Shown here in pieces: positions 15,916 to 21,920 of a stretch of DNA of 21,920 bases; position 1 is the stretch's first letter, and every line of letters starts with the position of its first letter. Position numbers and translations under genes: made by a program. The DNA is taken from positions 1 through 21,920 of the forward strand of contig JAJXTB010000033.1 of NCBI GenBank assembly GCA_021784205.1, written 5' to 3'. Below the pieces are notes generated by a model. That model was not told the origin of the DNA. It did not search any database and was given only the letters and a program-made list of their open reading frames with translations. Origin of the DNA: Actinomycetes bacterium (GTDB lineage Bacteria; Actinomycetota; Acidimicrobiia; Acidimicrobiales; RAAP-2).

Positions 15916-16302
15916 ATGGGCACTGTCTTCGATCTACAGACCTACCGGGAAGAGCGAGCTCGACGCGGGCGGCGGGCGGCGCTGGCAGCGGCGACGTATC
16001 CGGACGCTGATCGACTGGATGACTTGTTCGAGGAGTTCTGGCCGTGGCTCCGTAGCCCGGACCACGCGTCTGAGCTGATCGACGACTGGGGCGCGTCGCA
16101 AGGGTTGGCCCCGGGCCAGGCGCACCTTCTGCCCCTGATAAGCCTCCGCCAGCGTCGGGCGCGTCAAGAGTACGCCTTCGTAAGCACACCCGTGGGATAC
16201 TCGATCGATGACAGTCGAAGAGCCCATAGAATCACCGGACCTGATGTTCCACGCGACGCATTTGAGCAGCGCGGTCAAAGCGACGAGGGAGCTCCTGCTT
16301 GA
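15916..16302 (+). CDS. Hypothetical 128-residue protein
   Basis: I do not recognise this protein. It begins MGTVFDLQTYREERARRGRR, has an arginine-rich helix, then an acidic segment (DADRLDDLFEEFWPWL) and a helical C-terminal half. No signal peptide, membrane segment or metal site is seen. The ATG has no clear ribosome site. The insertion sequence ends 44 bases upstream and may have separated the gene from its promoter. Its last 95 bases overlap the start of the next gene in another frame; the final ~30 residues are basic and low in character, so the real protein may end functionally earlier. Confidence 0.45.
   Translation: MGTVFDLQTYREERARRGRRAALAAATYPDADRLDDLFEEFWPWLRSPDHASELIDDWGASQGLAPGQAHLLPLISLRQRRARQEYAFVSTPVGYSIDDSRRAHRITGPDVPRDAFEQRGQSDEGAPA
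16196..16201 (+). promoter_or_regulatory. Possible leaderless -10 box (GATACT)
   Basis: GATACT lies six bases before the ATG at 16208, the same spacing as the other leaderless boxes in the window, although its first base deviates from TANNNT. Confidence 0.3.
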
Positions 16303-16546
16303 TGCGGCATCGAGGAGCACGACTGTCACGGATCTCGAGGCCATCGAAGAGTTCGCGGAATATGCCAGGCGTCACGACGCCGTCGAGTCCAAGTGCCTCT
16401 CGCTGCTAGGTCCGGCATTGGAAGCATCTACGCGACTGGGTCAGACTCTCGACCACGATCCGCCGTTGGCAAAGCCCGGCTGGATTCAAGAACTGGGGAC
16501 CATAACCCAGTCCTTAGACGAGATACAGAGGCTCCTCGTCAGCTGA
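16208..16546 (+). CDS. Hypothetical 112-residue helical protein
   Basis: I do not recognise this protein. It is acidic and predicted helical throughout (for example AVKATRELLLDAASR, DLEAIEEFAEYARRHDAVESK, ITQSLDEIQRLL), with no metal site or membrane segment. It overlaps the preceding gene by 95 bases in a different frame, so either the pair is tightly coupled or translation begins later, for example at the ATG near 16244. A GATACT box six bases upstream of the first ATG supports that start. It is convergent with the membrane-protein pair that follows. Confidence 0.5.
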   Translation: MTVEEPIESPDLMFHATHLSSAVKATRELLLDAASRSTTVTDLEAIEEFAEYARRHDAVESKCLSLLGPALEASTRLGQTLDHDPPLAKPGWIQELGTITQSLDEIQRLLVS

Positions 16547-16671
16547 ATCGTCCATCGTCCTCCTAGGTCAGTGGCAGCCTCAGGCGAAAGCGCAGTCCGG
16601 CGATCGGTAACCCGAACGGGGCGACGCATTGAGGGTGCGGATGTCCTGCGAGCGAGCGGCGCCGCGCCCTG

Positions 16672-16686
16672 TGGCTCGAAGAGCCA
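16672..16686. terminator. Small perfect hairpin between convergent genes
   Basis: TGGCTC-GAA-GAGCCA is a six-pair stem with a three-base loop, between the stops of two convergent genes. There is no run of T on either side, so it is at best a weak terminator or an end-protecting structure. The rest of 16547-16727 shows nothing else. Confidence 0.35.
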
Positions 16687-16727
16687 TGCGTACCGGACGT
16701 GATTATCTGGAGTGGGTGCCCTCTGCC

Positions 16728-17177
16728 TCAGCGTCTGATCGCTCGCCCGCGCGGACGAGGTGAGCTGACGTACGCGATGCTGCCTGCGACGACCAGACCG
16801 ATAAGGAGAATCAGAAGCGCCTGGCGGCCTGCCGCTCGCTCACCCTCGATCAGCTGCATCTCCGCTGCGCGTTGCAGGCCGGCCGAGAGGAAATTGAGAT
16901 CAAGTCTCCAGAGAGGCGGTACGCCGGCTACGGCGATCTGAACCAGTGCCTGTCCCTCGGGGGTGCTCACGAGGTCGGCGAGCCGCAGGGAGTCGGACTC
17001 GGCCATTTCCACGAGCGCGCTGGCGAAGTCGTCGAACCCGGCCGGTGGGACGTTACCCAGGATCTGGTCAATCGCGTTCCAAGGGAGCCGACCATTCGTC
17101 GTACTTGGGTAGGCCGCGTGAAAGATCTCCAGAGCGTGGCGCCTGAGGAACTCGGTGAGCTGACTTGACTGATCCAC
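16728..17177 (-). CDS. Tail-anchored membrane protein of unknown function
   Basis: This 149-residue protein has a soluble helical N-terminal domain (1-115) and one C-terminal membrane helix (about 119-137, QALLILLIGLVVAGSIAYV) followed by a short, very basic tail. This topology would leave the main domain in the cytoplasm. No catalytic motif is seen and I do not recognise the family. The GTG at 17177 is chosen because it has an excellent AGGAGGT ribosome site just upstream (17181-17187). That site overlaps the stop codon of the preceding gene, so the two are probably translated from one message. The longer open frame upstream overlaps the preceding gene and is rejected. Confidence 0.7.
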   Translation of the reverse strand: MDQSSQLTEFLRRHALEIFHAAYPSTTNGRLPWNAIDQILGNVPPAGFDDFASALVEMAESDSLRLADLVSTPEGQALVQIAVAGVPPLWRLDLNFLSAGLQRAAEMQLIEGERAAGRQALLILLIGLVVAGSIAYVSSPRPRGRAIRR

Positions 17178-17180
17178 GGA

Positions 17181-17187
17181 ACCTCCT
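17181..17187 (-). promoter_or_regulatory. Ribosome site overlapping the upstream stop codon
   Basis: On the minus strand AGGAGGT precedes the GTG at 17177 by three bases. The TAG of the upstream gene (17186-17188) shares two bases with it, so ribosomes terminating there can restart directly. Confidence 0.7.
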
Positions 17188-17671
17188 ACTTCGATGCTAG
17201 GTACGCGACGCCGAGAACCGCCCCGAGGGCTCCGACCAGGATCAAGAGATCCCTCTGGTTGAGAGTCGACGACGCGCTGTTCGGGACGACGAGGGGCGAC
17301 AAGTCCTGGTTGCACTTGGGGCACTCGCCGGTTCCCAGGAGGTCGTAGCCCGTGATTGGAGCCTGGCAGCCCGGGCACTTGCCTACCGGGCGCCGCGCGC
17401 GCTGGGCAAGCGCCTCGACCAGCTTCAGCTCCCTCTGCGCTGCGCGCAGTTCAGCGCGTAGCGCGTCCTTCTCGACCTTCGCGCGGTCGAGGGCGGTTTG
17501 GAGCTGCGCCACCGACTGGTCGTCGCTGGCCTCGCTGAGACCCCGCTCGAGCAAGGCGACGACCGCGCTCGTGAGCGTGCTACCACGTTCGTCGGCGTAG
17601 GCCTCGGCTTCACGCTTGAACCTCTCGGGAACCCTGGCGTAGATGACATGCGTCTTCGCGTCGGTGGTCAT
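17186..17671 (-). CDS. RHH-like / coiled-coil / zinc-ribbon protein with C-terminal membrane anchor
   Basis: This 161-residue protein has four readable parts: an N-terminal segment like a ribbon-helix-helix domain (HVIYARVPERFKREAEAYADERG..., residues 8-45), a heptad-rich coiled coil (about 50-95), a CxxC-CxxC zinc ribbon (Cys99, Cys102, Cys117, Cys120), and a C-terminal membrane helix (about 141-158). RHH domains bind DNA as dimers in toxin-antitoxin and partition systems; a version tied to the membrane is unusual and could link DNA to the membrane, but this is inference. It is the first gene of a coupled pair whose second member is also tail-anchored. The start ATG has no strong ribosome site. 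Confidence 0.72.
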   Translation of the reverse strand: MTTDAKTHVIYARVPERFKREAEAYADERGSTLTSAVVALLERGLSEASDDQSVAQLQTALDRAKVEKDALRAELRAAQRELKLVEALAQRARRPVGKCPGCQAPITGYDLLGTGECPKCNQDLSPLVVPNSASSTLNQRDLLILVGALGAVLGVAYLASK

Positions 17672-17712
17672 GTCAGAGACGCTAGCACATCGCGAGCGAA
17701 CGCAAGCACACG

Positions 17713-17979
17713 TTGGCGGAGCGGTTGGCGTGTCCGGACGACTTGGTTGGCGTCTCGGGCGGGCGTTCCGGAGAGCGGGTCTGGCCCCGTTCGAGGAAAG
17801 TCGCGAGTACCCGATACGGTCCGAAGTGCGCGGGAGAAGCCGGACGATTACGTCGACGTGGCGACCCTCACGAGCAGCTGCGGCTGGATCTGGGCGACTC
17901 GGTACCAGAGGTCGAGCCCAGCGAGCTCGGCCGTTGGGCTGCTCAGGTCGCGACTGCCGACCTGCGGTTTCCTCGGTAA
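17713..17979 (+). pseudogene. Possible small gene or remnant with ELGRWAA motif
   Basis: An 88-codon frame from a TTG ends at TAA. Its last ~45 residues look protein-like and acidic (LRLDLGDSVPEVEPSELGRW), while the first 40 do not. The segment EPSELGRWAAQVA matches NPQELGRWAAELA in the interrupted ORF at 13658-13858 at 9 of 13 positions. An upstream stretch in another frame (PDDYVDVATL) resembles the start of that ORF, so this may be a frameshifted relative. No good start site is seen. Nothing else is apparent between 17672 and 18045. Confidence 0.25.
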
Positions 17980-18045
17980 CCGCACCGGGCTATCGATAGC
18001 GCCCCGACGTTGGCCTGGTGTCGGTCGGCGCGCGACTGTCTGCGC

Positions 18046-19131
18046 TCAGCGGGGCAGGGGTAGCAGGGCCCGGAGAAGGGACTCGAACACCGAGCGCACC
18101 TGGCTGGCCCTTGTCGCCTGACCCGACATGAGGGAGAGCAACTCGTCCACCGGCCAAGCAACCTGAACGCCGTGGCGCGAGTAGTAGAGGCCAACCTCCT
18201 CGATGCAAAACGCGTCATCGAAGTCGCACAGGGCGTAGCCGAGCAGTTGCCAAAGCTCGAGGCGCTCGATGGTCGAGCTGACCGTGGTCTTGACGTCCAG
18301 GAGGCGCCCACCAGCGATTAGGTCGGCGTCGGCCCCACCCAAGAAGGGGCTGCCAGCGAAGCTGGGGTTCGGCGTAGCGGACGACACGAGGAGCGTGCCC
18401 TGGGTCGCAACCAGGCGGTTGGCCAGCGCCATGAGGTCCTCCAGCGCCGACGCGGGGGCCAGAGATACGACGACGCCAAGGTCGGCCAGAGGACCCAGGC
18501 GGTACAGCGGGTCGTCGTCGCTGTGCCCGCCGGAGCGGAAGAACTGCTCGTAGAGGGCGAGAGCAAAGCACAACTCCGCCAGGTCACGCTCGAAGGCGTC
18601 GTCCCCACGTCGGGCGGGCTCAACGGCGCGAAGGTCAGAGAGGTGCGCTTCGAGTTCGACGAACGCGGAGGGCAGCTCGAGCGGTACTCTCCAGCGACCG
18701 ACGAGCATCGTGGCGCCCGTGTGAGCTGCGCGGTGGTCGAACTCGCGCTCCGGGAAGTAGAACCGCACCCGGTAGTCGAACGCCGTACCGACCGTCGCCC
18801 ACGGGAATCCGGGGCGATCCTGGTCCGCGGGGAGGACCTGGGCGTCGCCCAGGCGCCAGACCGAATGCTTCGGGGTCGGCGACCCGGCCGTCGACCTCCC
18901 GATGATGACTCCGGGGTCATCGCCGGGGGCTAGCGCGGAGCGCGCGGCACCGGCGTCGGTGAAACGTTCGGCGAAGAAGCGGTGGACGGGGCTCGTCGGA
19001 TCGCGCAGGTGGCTCAACAAGGACACGACGGTACCCGCCCTTTCCGGAGTGCGGCGTTCGTCCGCATGCCGCCACCACGAAGCTACATCCAGGTCGGGCG
19101 CGGCCGGCTGGGAGCGCGTTCCAAGGCGCAC
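18046..19131 (-). CDS. PD-(D/E)XK nuclease-like protein of unknown role
   Basis: This ~361-residue soluble protein carries a restriction-type nuclease signature in its C-terminal third: GGADADLI with Asp268/Asp270, then GGRLLDVKTT with Asp279 and Lys281, then LWQLLGYA with Gln295, the order and spacing of the PD-(D/E)XK fold. The N-terminal 230 residues are mixed alpha/beta with no motif I recognise. The full active-site set suggests a metal-dependent nuclease, though many such proteins are unproven. I chose the GTG at 19131; the frame is open to 19356, but that region overlaps the divergent gene and its ribosome site. Start confidence is modest because no ribosome site or leaderless box is evident. 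It stands alone on its strand. Confidence 0.7.
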   Translation of the reverse strand: MRLGTRSQPAAPDLDVASWWRHADERRTPERAGTVVSLLSHLRDPTSPVHRFFAERFTDAGAARSALAPGDDPGVIIGRSTAGSPTPKHSVWRLGDAQVLPADQDRPGFPWATVGTAFDYRVRFYFPEREFDHRAAHTGATMLVGRWRVPLELPSAFVELEAHLSDLRAVEPARRGDDAFERDLAELCFALALYEQFFRSGGHSDDDPLYRLGPLADLGVVVSLAPASALEDLMALANRLVATQGTLLVSSATPNPSFAGSPFLGGADADLIAGGRLLDVKTTVSSTIERLELWQLLGYALCDFDDAFCIEEVGLYYSRHGVQVAWPVDELLSLMSGQATRASQVRSVFESLLRALLPLPR

Positions 19132-19206
19132 GTGACCGGGGCGCCGTAGTCTCGCCGGTAGACGCGAAGTCCCGGCCGAGAGCCGTGTGCGCGATCCGGT
19201 CGGAGA

Positions 19207-19212
19207 AGGAGG
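19207..19212 (+). promoter_or_regulatory. Strong ribosome site deciding the start at 19217
   Basis: AGGAGG four bases before the GTG at 19217 places the start just ahead of the basic-then-hydrophobic signal segment, and rules out the longer frame from 19187. Confidence 0.75.
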
Positions 19213-19216
19213 CGCG

Positions 19217-19789
19217 GTGCGGAAGCTCACATCGTCGTGGGTGCTGGTGGTCGCCGCGTCGCTCGTGGCGGCCGGATCAATGGCGTTCGGAGTCGTGCAG
19301 TCAGAGGCGCTGGGCAACGCGCACCGCCAGCTGGCGAAGGTCGACCGCAAGCTCAATGGCGAAGAGCAGGTCGTTTACACGGCGGTCAAGGCCTTGGTCA
19401 CGTTGCGGCACCAGGTGACGACCCTCCAGGCCGAAGTCGCGGCGACCACCACGACCGTGCCCGCCGTCGCACCGGTGGTGCTGACCGACCCGCAACTACT
19501 GGTCTCGACGCTCGACAACGTGGCCGAGCAGCTCATGGGCTCGCTGCCGCCCGCGGGACAGGCGCAGGAGTTCGTTAATCAATACCATGCGGCCGAGCTG
19601 CACAACGCCCAGTTACAGAGCGAGGGGCTCCCATCGGTGGCCCTGGACCCGACGGCGGAGGCCACAGCGTTCATCAACCAGCATGACCAGGCGGCGGTGC
19701 TCGCGGCCGGCGTGGCTCAAGAGGGACAGATCCTCAACTGCATGATCAACCCTGGCGCCCCAGGATGCCAGTCGAGTTCGGTGCCCTAG
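19217..19789 (+). CDS. Secreted or membrane-anchored coiled-coil protein, partner of the peptidase
   Basis: This 190-residue protein starts with a short basic tip and a hydrophobic segment (about residues 7-27, WVLVVAASLVAAGSMAFGVV) that acts as a signal peptide or membrane anchor. A helical coiled coil (about 30-78), a threonine/valine/proline-rich linker and a second helical region follow. Two cysteines near the C-terminus (NCMINPGAPGC) could form a disulfide, consistent with an extracytoplasmic location. I do not recognise the family. Its stop overlaps the start region of the G1 peptidase gene (an in-frame GTG shares the last base of the TAG, and an ATG lies 25 bases inside), so the two are co-translated and the protein may be an inhibitor, chaperone or anchor for the peptidase (inference). 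Confidence 0.7.
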   Translation: MRKLTSSWVLVVAASLVAAGSMAFGVVQSEALGNAHRQLAKVDRKLNGEEQVVYTAVKALVTLRHQVTTLQAEVAATTTTVPAVAPVVLTDPQLLVSTLDNVAEQLMGSLPPAGQAQEFVNQYHAAELHNAQLQSEGLPSVALDPTAEATAFINQHDQAAVLAAGVAQEGQILNCMINPGAPGCQSSSVP

Positions 19790-21486
19790 TGGGCGCGAAA
19801 ACGGCGCGAGGGTGGGTACCGACGGCGAGGCGACGGAACGGGCGAAGGCGCCGGTTGGGAGCTGCGCTTATGGTCGTGTCGGCGCTCGGGGTCGGCGGAG
19901 TCGTCGTGGTGGGGCCGGCAGGGGCGTCGACCGTGGTGCGCGGACTCGACCGGTGCCATCGCAGCGCCGTGTGCGACCTCGCCGCACTCCACCACGTGTT
20001 TCCCAACTACAGCCACGTGTGCTCTGGGGAGGACTGCGGACTGGTGGCAGCGGCTGACTGGGAGTCGGTGGCGGCGGGAGTGACGGCCGTCCCTGGGCTG
20101 GTCGCCGTGGAGTACGCGAGCATGGGCAGCAATCCGGTGCTCAGTACCGACTTCAACTCGCTGTGGCAGTTCTGGGGTCAGTCGGGAATCGACGGCGAGT
20201 ACCTCGTGGGGCATTCTTCGGTGGGAACGGGCCGCGGGGCAGTCGAGGCGGCCATCTCGTCCAGAGGCGCGGTGATCGCGGTTGACGTGACCGCCCGGGC
20301 CGCGGACATCGGCGTCACGCGCTTCGGAGCCGGGACTGCGGACCTGATCGCCGACGGCTTCACGCCGAAGGGCCCTCTGGTGGTCTACGGGCACGAGACG
20401 CTGCAGATGACCTGGGTGCAGTGGCGGGCGCAGATACGGGCGGTGTGGCTGCCCCAGGTGTCCTCGACCCCACCGGTACCACCGCTGTCGACGACGCTGA
20501 GCGTGGTTCCAACAAGCGTGCCCTGGGCAGGCGGAACGGTCACGCTGACCTTCTCCGCACCGAGCGCCGCGACCTGCTCCCTGGCCTCGACGCCCTCGCT
20601 GTGGTCCGCGGCGTCGGTCAGCGTTCCGTGTACGGGAACCCTACAGGTGAGCCTTGAACAGGTCCAGTCGAAGCAGTCGTGGTCGATCACGTTCAGCGCC
20701 GCGACGGCGACCGGCCAGACGGGCGCGGCGACGCAAACGCTGACGCAGAGTGGTCCGCCTCCGCCCGCTCACTACTCGTCGAACAACTGGTCGGGCTACG
20801 TCGTGCCTTCGAGCAGCGCGCTGATCACGGACGCATCGGGCTACTTCGCCGTCCCGACGCTCAACTGCGCGGACACTCCGACGGGTCAGGTCTCGACGTG
20901 GGTAGGGATCGGCGGTCAGCAGTGGTCAACCGGTGGATCCTCCGGCTCACTTCTCCAGACGGGAATCAACAGTTCGTGCGTGGGAGGATCGCAGACCAAC
21001 GAGGCCTGGTGGGAGGTCGTTCCCGCCACGCCCAACACCGAGCAGATCTTCACGAACTTCCCGGTGGCGGCCGGTGACCAGATCCAGGCGTTCGTCTACC
21101 GACAGGCGAGCGGCTCATGGGAGACACTGCTCAACGACGTGAACACCGGACTCTCAGCGCTGATGGTGACCGGCGAGAGCTGGGGCGTGGGGCCGACCGC
21201 GGCGGGGACCATCACCTTCACCAACCAGGGCTCGGCGGTGAACATCAGTTACGACGGGGGCTACACGGCGGAGTGGATTGTCGAGGACCCCACTGACACC
21301 TCGACAGCAGCGGTCTATCCCTTCGCTAACTTTGGAACCGTAGCCTTCACCAACATGTTGACGAGCTTGAGCCCGTGGTCTCTGACAACGGACGAGGAGT
21401 GGGCGATCGTGCAGGGCGGCCTGACCTTGGCAACGCCCTCGAGCACTACTGCTGACGGGTTTACAGACGCCTACGTGGGGCCGTGA
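19765..21486 (+). CDS. Secreted glutamic peptidase (G1/eqolisin family) with N-terminal accessory domain
   Basis: Residues 337-555 of this 573-residue protein match the eqolisin fold, acid proteases using a Gln-Glu pair: NNWSGYVV (340-347), STWVGIGG (377-384), LLQTGINSSC with putative catalytic Gln398, NEAWWEVVP (412-420) and TAEWIVEDP with putative catalytic Glu503. A basic n-region (RRRNGRRRR) and hydrophobic core (32-50) form an export signal. Residues 60-230 form a separate domain with three early cysteines and a late YGHETLQMTW segment, suggestive of a papain-like fold but unproven. Residues 240-330 look Ig-like, and a proline run joins them to the peptidase. The start may be the ATG at 19765 or the GTG at 19789 that overlaps the upstream stop. 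Such enzymes work at low pH, which fits an acid habitat. Confidence 0.85.
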   Translation: MPVEFGALVGAKTARGWVPTARRRNGRRRRLGAALMVVSALGVGGVVVVGPAGASTVVRGLDRCHRSAVCDLAALHHVFPNYSHVCSGEDCGLVAAADWESVAAGVTAVPGLVAVEYASMGSNPVLSTDFNSLWQFWGQSGIDGEYLVGHSSVGTGRGAVEAAISSRGAVIAVDVTARAADIGVTRFGAGTADLIADGFTPKGPLVVYGHETLQMTWVQWRAQIRAVWLPQVSSTPPVPPLSTTLSVVPTSVPWAGGTVTLTFSAPSAATCSLASTPSLWSAASVSVPCTGTLQVSLEQVQSKQSWSITFSAATATGQTGAATQTLTQSGPPPPAHYSSNNWSGYVVPSSSALITDASGYFAVPTLNCADTPTGQVSTWVGIGGQQWSTGGSSGSLLQTGINSSCVGGSQTNEAWWEVVPATPNTEQIFTNFPVAAGDQIQAFVYRQASGSWETLLNDVNTGLSALMVTGESWGVGPTAAGTITFTNQGSAVNISYDGGYTAEWIVEDPTDTSTAAVYPFANFGTVAFTNMLTSLSPWSLTTDEEWAIVQGGLTLATPSSTTADGFTDAYVGP

Positions 21487-21514
21487 GCGGGCTCATTGTC
21501 ATCCGCTGAAAGGA

Positions 21515-21631
21515 TCAGGCGAGGTCCTGAGGACCGAGACGTCGCTTGAAGAGGTGGGCGACCAGGAACGTGCCGTCGGCGGCCATCCCGGCCTCAAGGC
21601 GAGAAGGAGCGCCCGAGGAGCCGAAGCGGGA
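21515..21631 (-). pseudogene. Possible C-terminal gene remnant
   Basis: On the minus strand a 38-codon frame between two stops reads in part RLEAGMAADGTFLVAHLFKR and ends RRLGPQDLA. It looks like the tail of a real protein without a start, and it lies beside inverted copies of the GACGAAAGTC repeat, so it may be debris of a mobile element. Chance is not excluded. Confidence 0.2.
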
Positions 21632-21652
21632 TCATCACGGCGCTCGAAACGC

Positions 21653-21841
21653 GACTTTCGTGACTTCGGGTGGCCACTTCCGAGACTGTCCCCAGGAGCG
21701 TGTGGTGAGTTTCGCCCGAATCGTGTGGAGACGACCGTAACCTCTCTCACAGTCCCCAATGGGCACTCGGCCTGCGACGATTTCGTCAACTCCCCGCCAC
21801 GGGGTCGTAACGAAAGTCGGATTGCCAAGTTGACGAAAGTC
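21653..21841. repeat. Inverted GACGAAAGTC-type repeats in the right-hand intergenic region
   Basis: GACTTTCGTGAC at 21653-21664 is an inverted relative of GACGAAAGTC at 21832-21841, and TTTCGTCAAC (21781-21790) is the exact reverse complement of GTTGACGAAA (21829-21838). The stretch 21487-21920 otherwise holds no supportable gene. The pattern suggests nested ends of decayed mobile elements or a structured RNA. Confidence 0.4.
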
Positions 21842-21858
21842 ACGGCGCGACGGTCCGG
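21794..21858 (+). repeat. Right copy of the tRNA-Ser-associated 65-bp repeat
   Basis: It matches 4190-4254 at 54 of 65 positions without gaps, in the same orientation and 17.6 kb away. Just before it, CTCC-CCGCCA resembles the tRNA-Ser 3' end with one base missing. CCCCG-CCA-CGGGG makes a local hairpin here that is not possible in the left copy. It is a candidate right attachment site, or another member of a dispersed repeat family. Confidence 0.55.
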
Positions 21859-21870
21859 CGCGACGGTCCG
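21845..21870 (+). repeat. 13-bp tandem duplication
   Basis: GCGCGACGGTCCG is present twice in direct succession, starting at the 3' end of the 65-bp repeat. It is probably a replication-slippage product. Confidence 0.7.
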
Positions 21871-21920
21871 GGGCGAATCATGCACTGGTGCCCGTGTTGG
21901 GCGAGCCAGCGGCGAGATTT

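Noticed and set aside
17643..17999. 118-codon plus-strand frame
   Set aside because: Arginine/serine-rich with no start signal; it overlaps the start of the RHH-like gene on the other strand.
19786..20394. 202-codon minus-strand frame opposite the peptidase
   Set aside because: Antisense shadow rich in histidine, arginine and proline; the plus strand has a clear signal peptide and peptidase motifs.
21499..21885. 128-codon minus-strand frame in the right intergenic region
   Set aside because: It runs through inverted and tandem repeats and has an arginine/serine/proline-rich, non-protein-like composition.
1..21920. CRISPR arrays, rRNA genes, riboswitches
   Set aside because: No regularly spaced repeats, rRNA-like stretches or recognisable riboswitch cores were seen on reading the window.

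Overview
This window is high-GC DNA from an actinobacterium. The dnaX-recR pair, the high G+C third-codon positions, the frequent GTG starts and the repeated TANNNT -10 box six or seven bases before a start codon (leaderless transcription) all fit that group. A secreted glutamic (G1/eqolisin-type) acid peptidase near the right end hints at an acid-tolerant lineage such as the Acidimicrobiia. That placement is inference; no rRNA or marker phylogeny is available here.

Layout: (1) 1-4195 is core genome: the C-terminal part of a thiolase on the plus strand, then a minus-strand cluster dnaX > recR > sixA-like phosphatase, then a complete tRNA-Ser(GGA). Between dnaX and the tRNA lies a ~147-bp unit bounded by near-perfect ~31-bp inverted repeats, which looks like a miniature transposable element sitting next to the dnaX promoter. 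(2) 4196-7940 is a mobile module: a DDE transposase translationally coupled (GTGA overlap) to a large protein resembling a degenerate tyrosine recombinase. (3) 8119-12732 holds a ParB/KorB-like protein, a possible 37-residue ORF and a ~1,200-residue helical-repeat protein with no catalytic motif I can name. (4) 12802-14658 holds two zinc-ribbon proteins with matching leaderless promoter spacing, the second carrying a NERD nuclease-like domain, with a small stop-interrupted ORF between them. (5) 14750-15871 is a complete insertion sequence with a perfect 10-bp terminal inverted repeat and a 9-bp target duplication. (6) 15916-19131 holds small uncharacterised genes, a two-gene pair of tail-anchored membrane proteins (one with an RHH-like start, coiled coil and zinc ribbon), and a PD-(D/E)XK nuclease-like protein. 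(7) 19217-21486 is a secreted pair: a membrane-anchored coiled-coil protein overlapping the G1 peptidase gene. (8) 21487-21920 contains repeats and a possible gene remnant.

A 65-bp sequence beginning in the 3' end of tRNA-Ser (4190-4254) recurs at 21794-21858 with 54/65 identity. The whole 17.6-kb accessory block therefore could be, or could once have been, a tRNA-Ser-associated island, with the recombinase-like gene near its left end. The divergence between the copies also allows a simple dispersed repeat. The content of the block (ParB-like protein, giant solenoid protein, NERD nuclease, PD-(D/E)XK protein, membrane/zinc-ribbon proteins, insertion sequences) resembles a defence or plasticity island, but no described system is recognisable as a whole.
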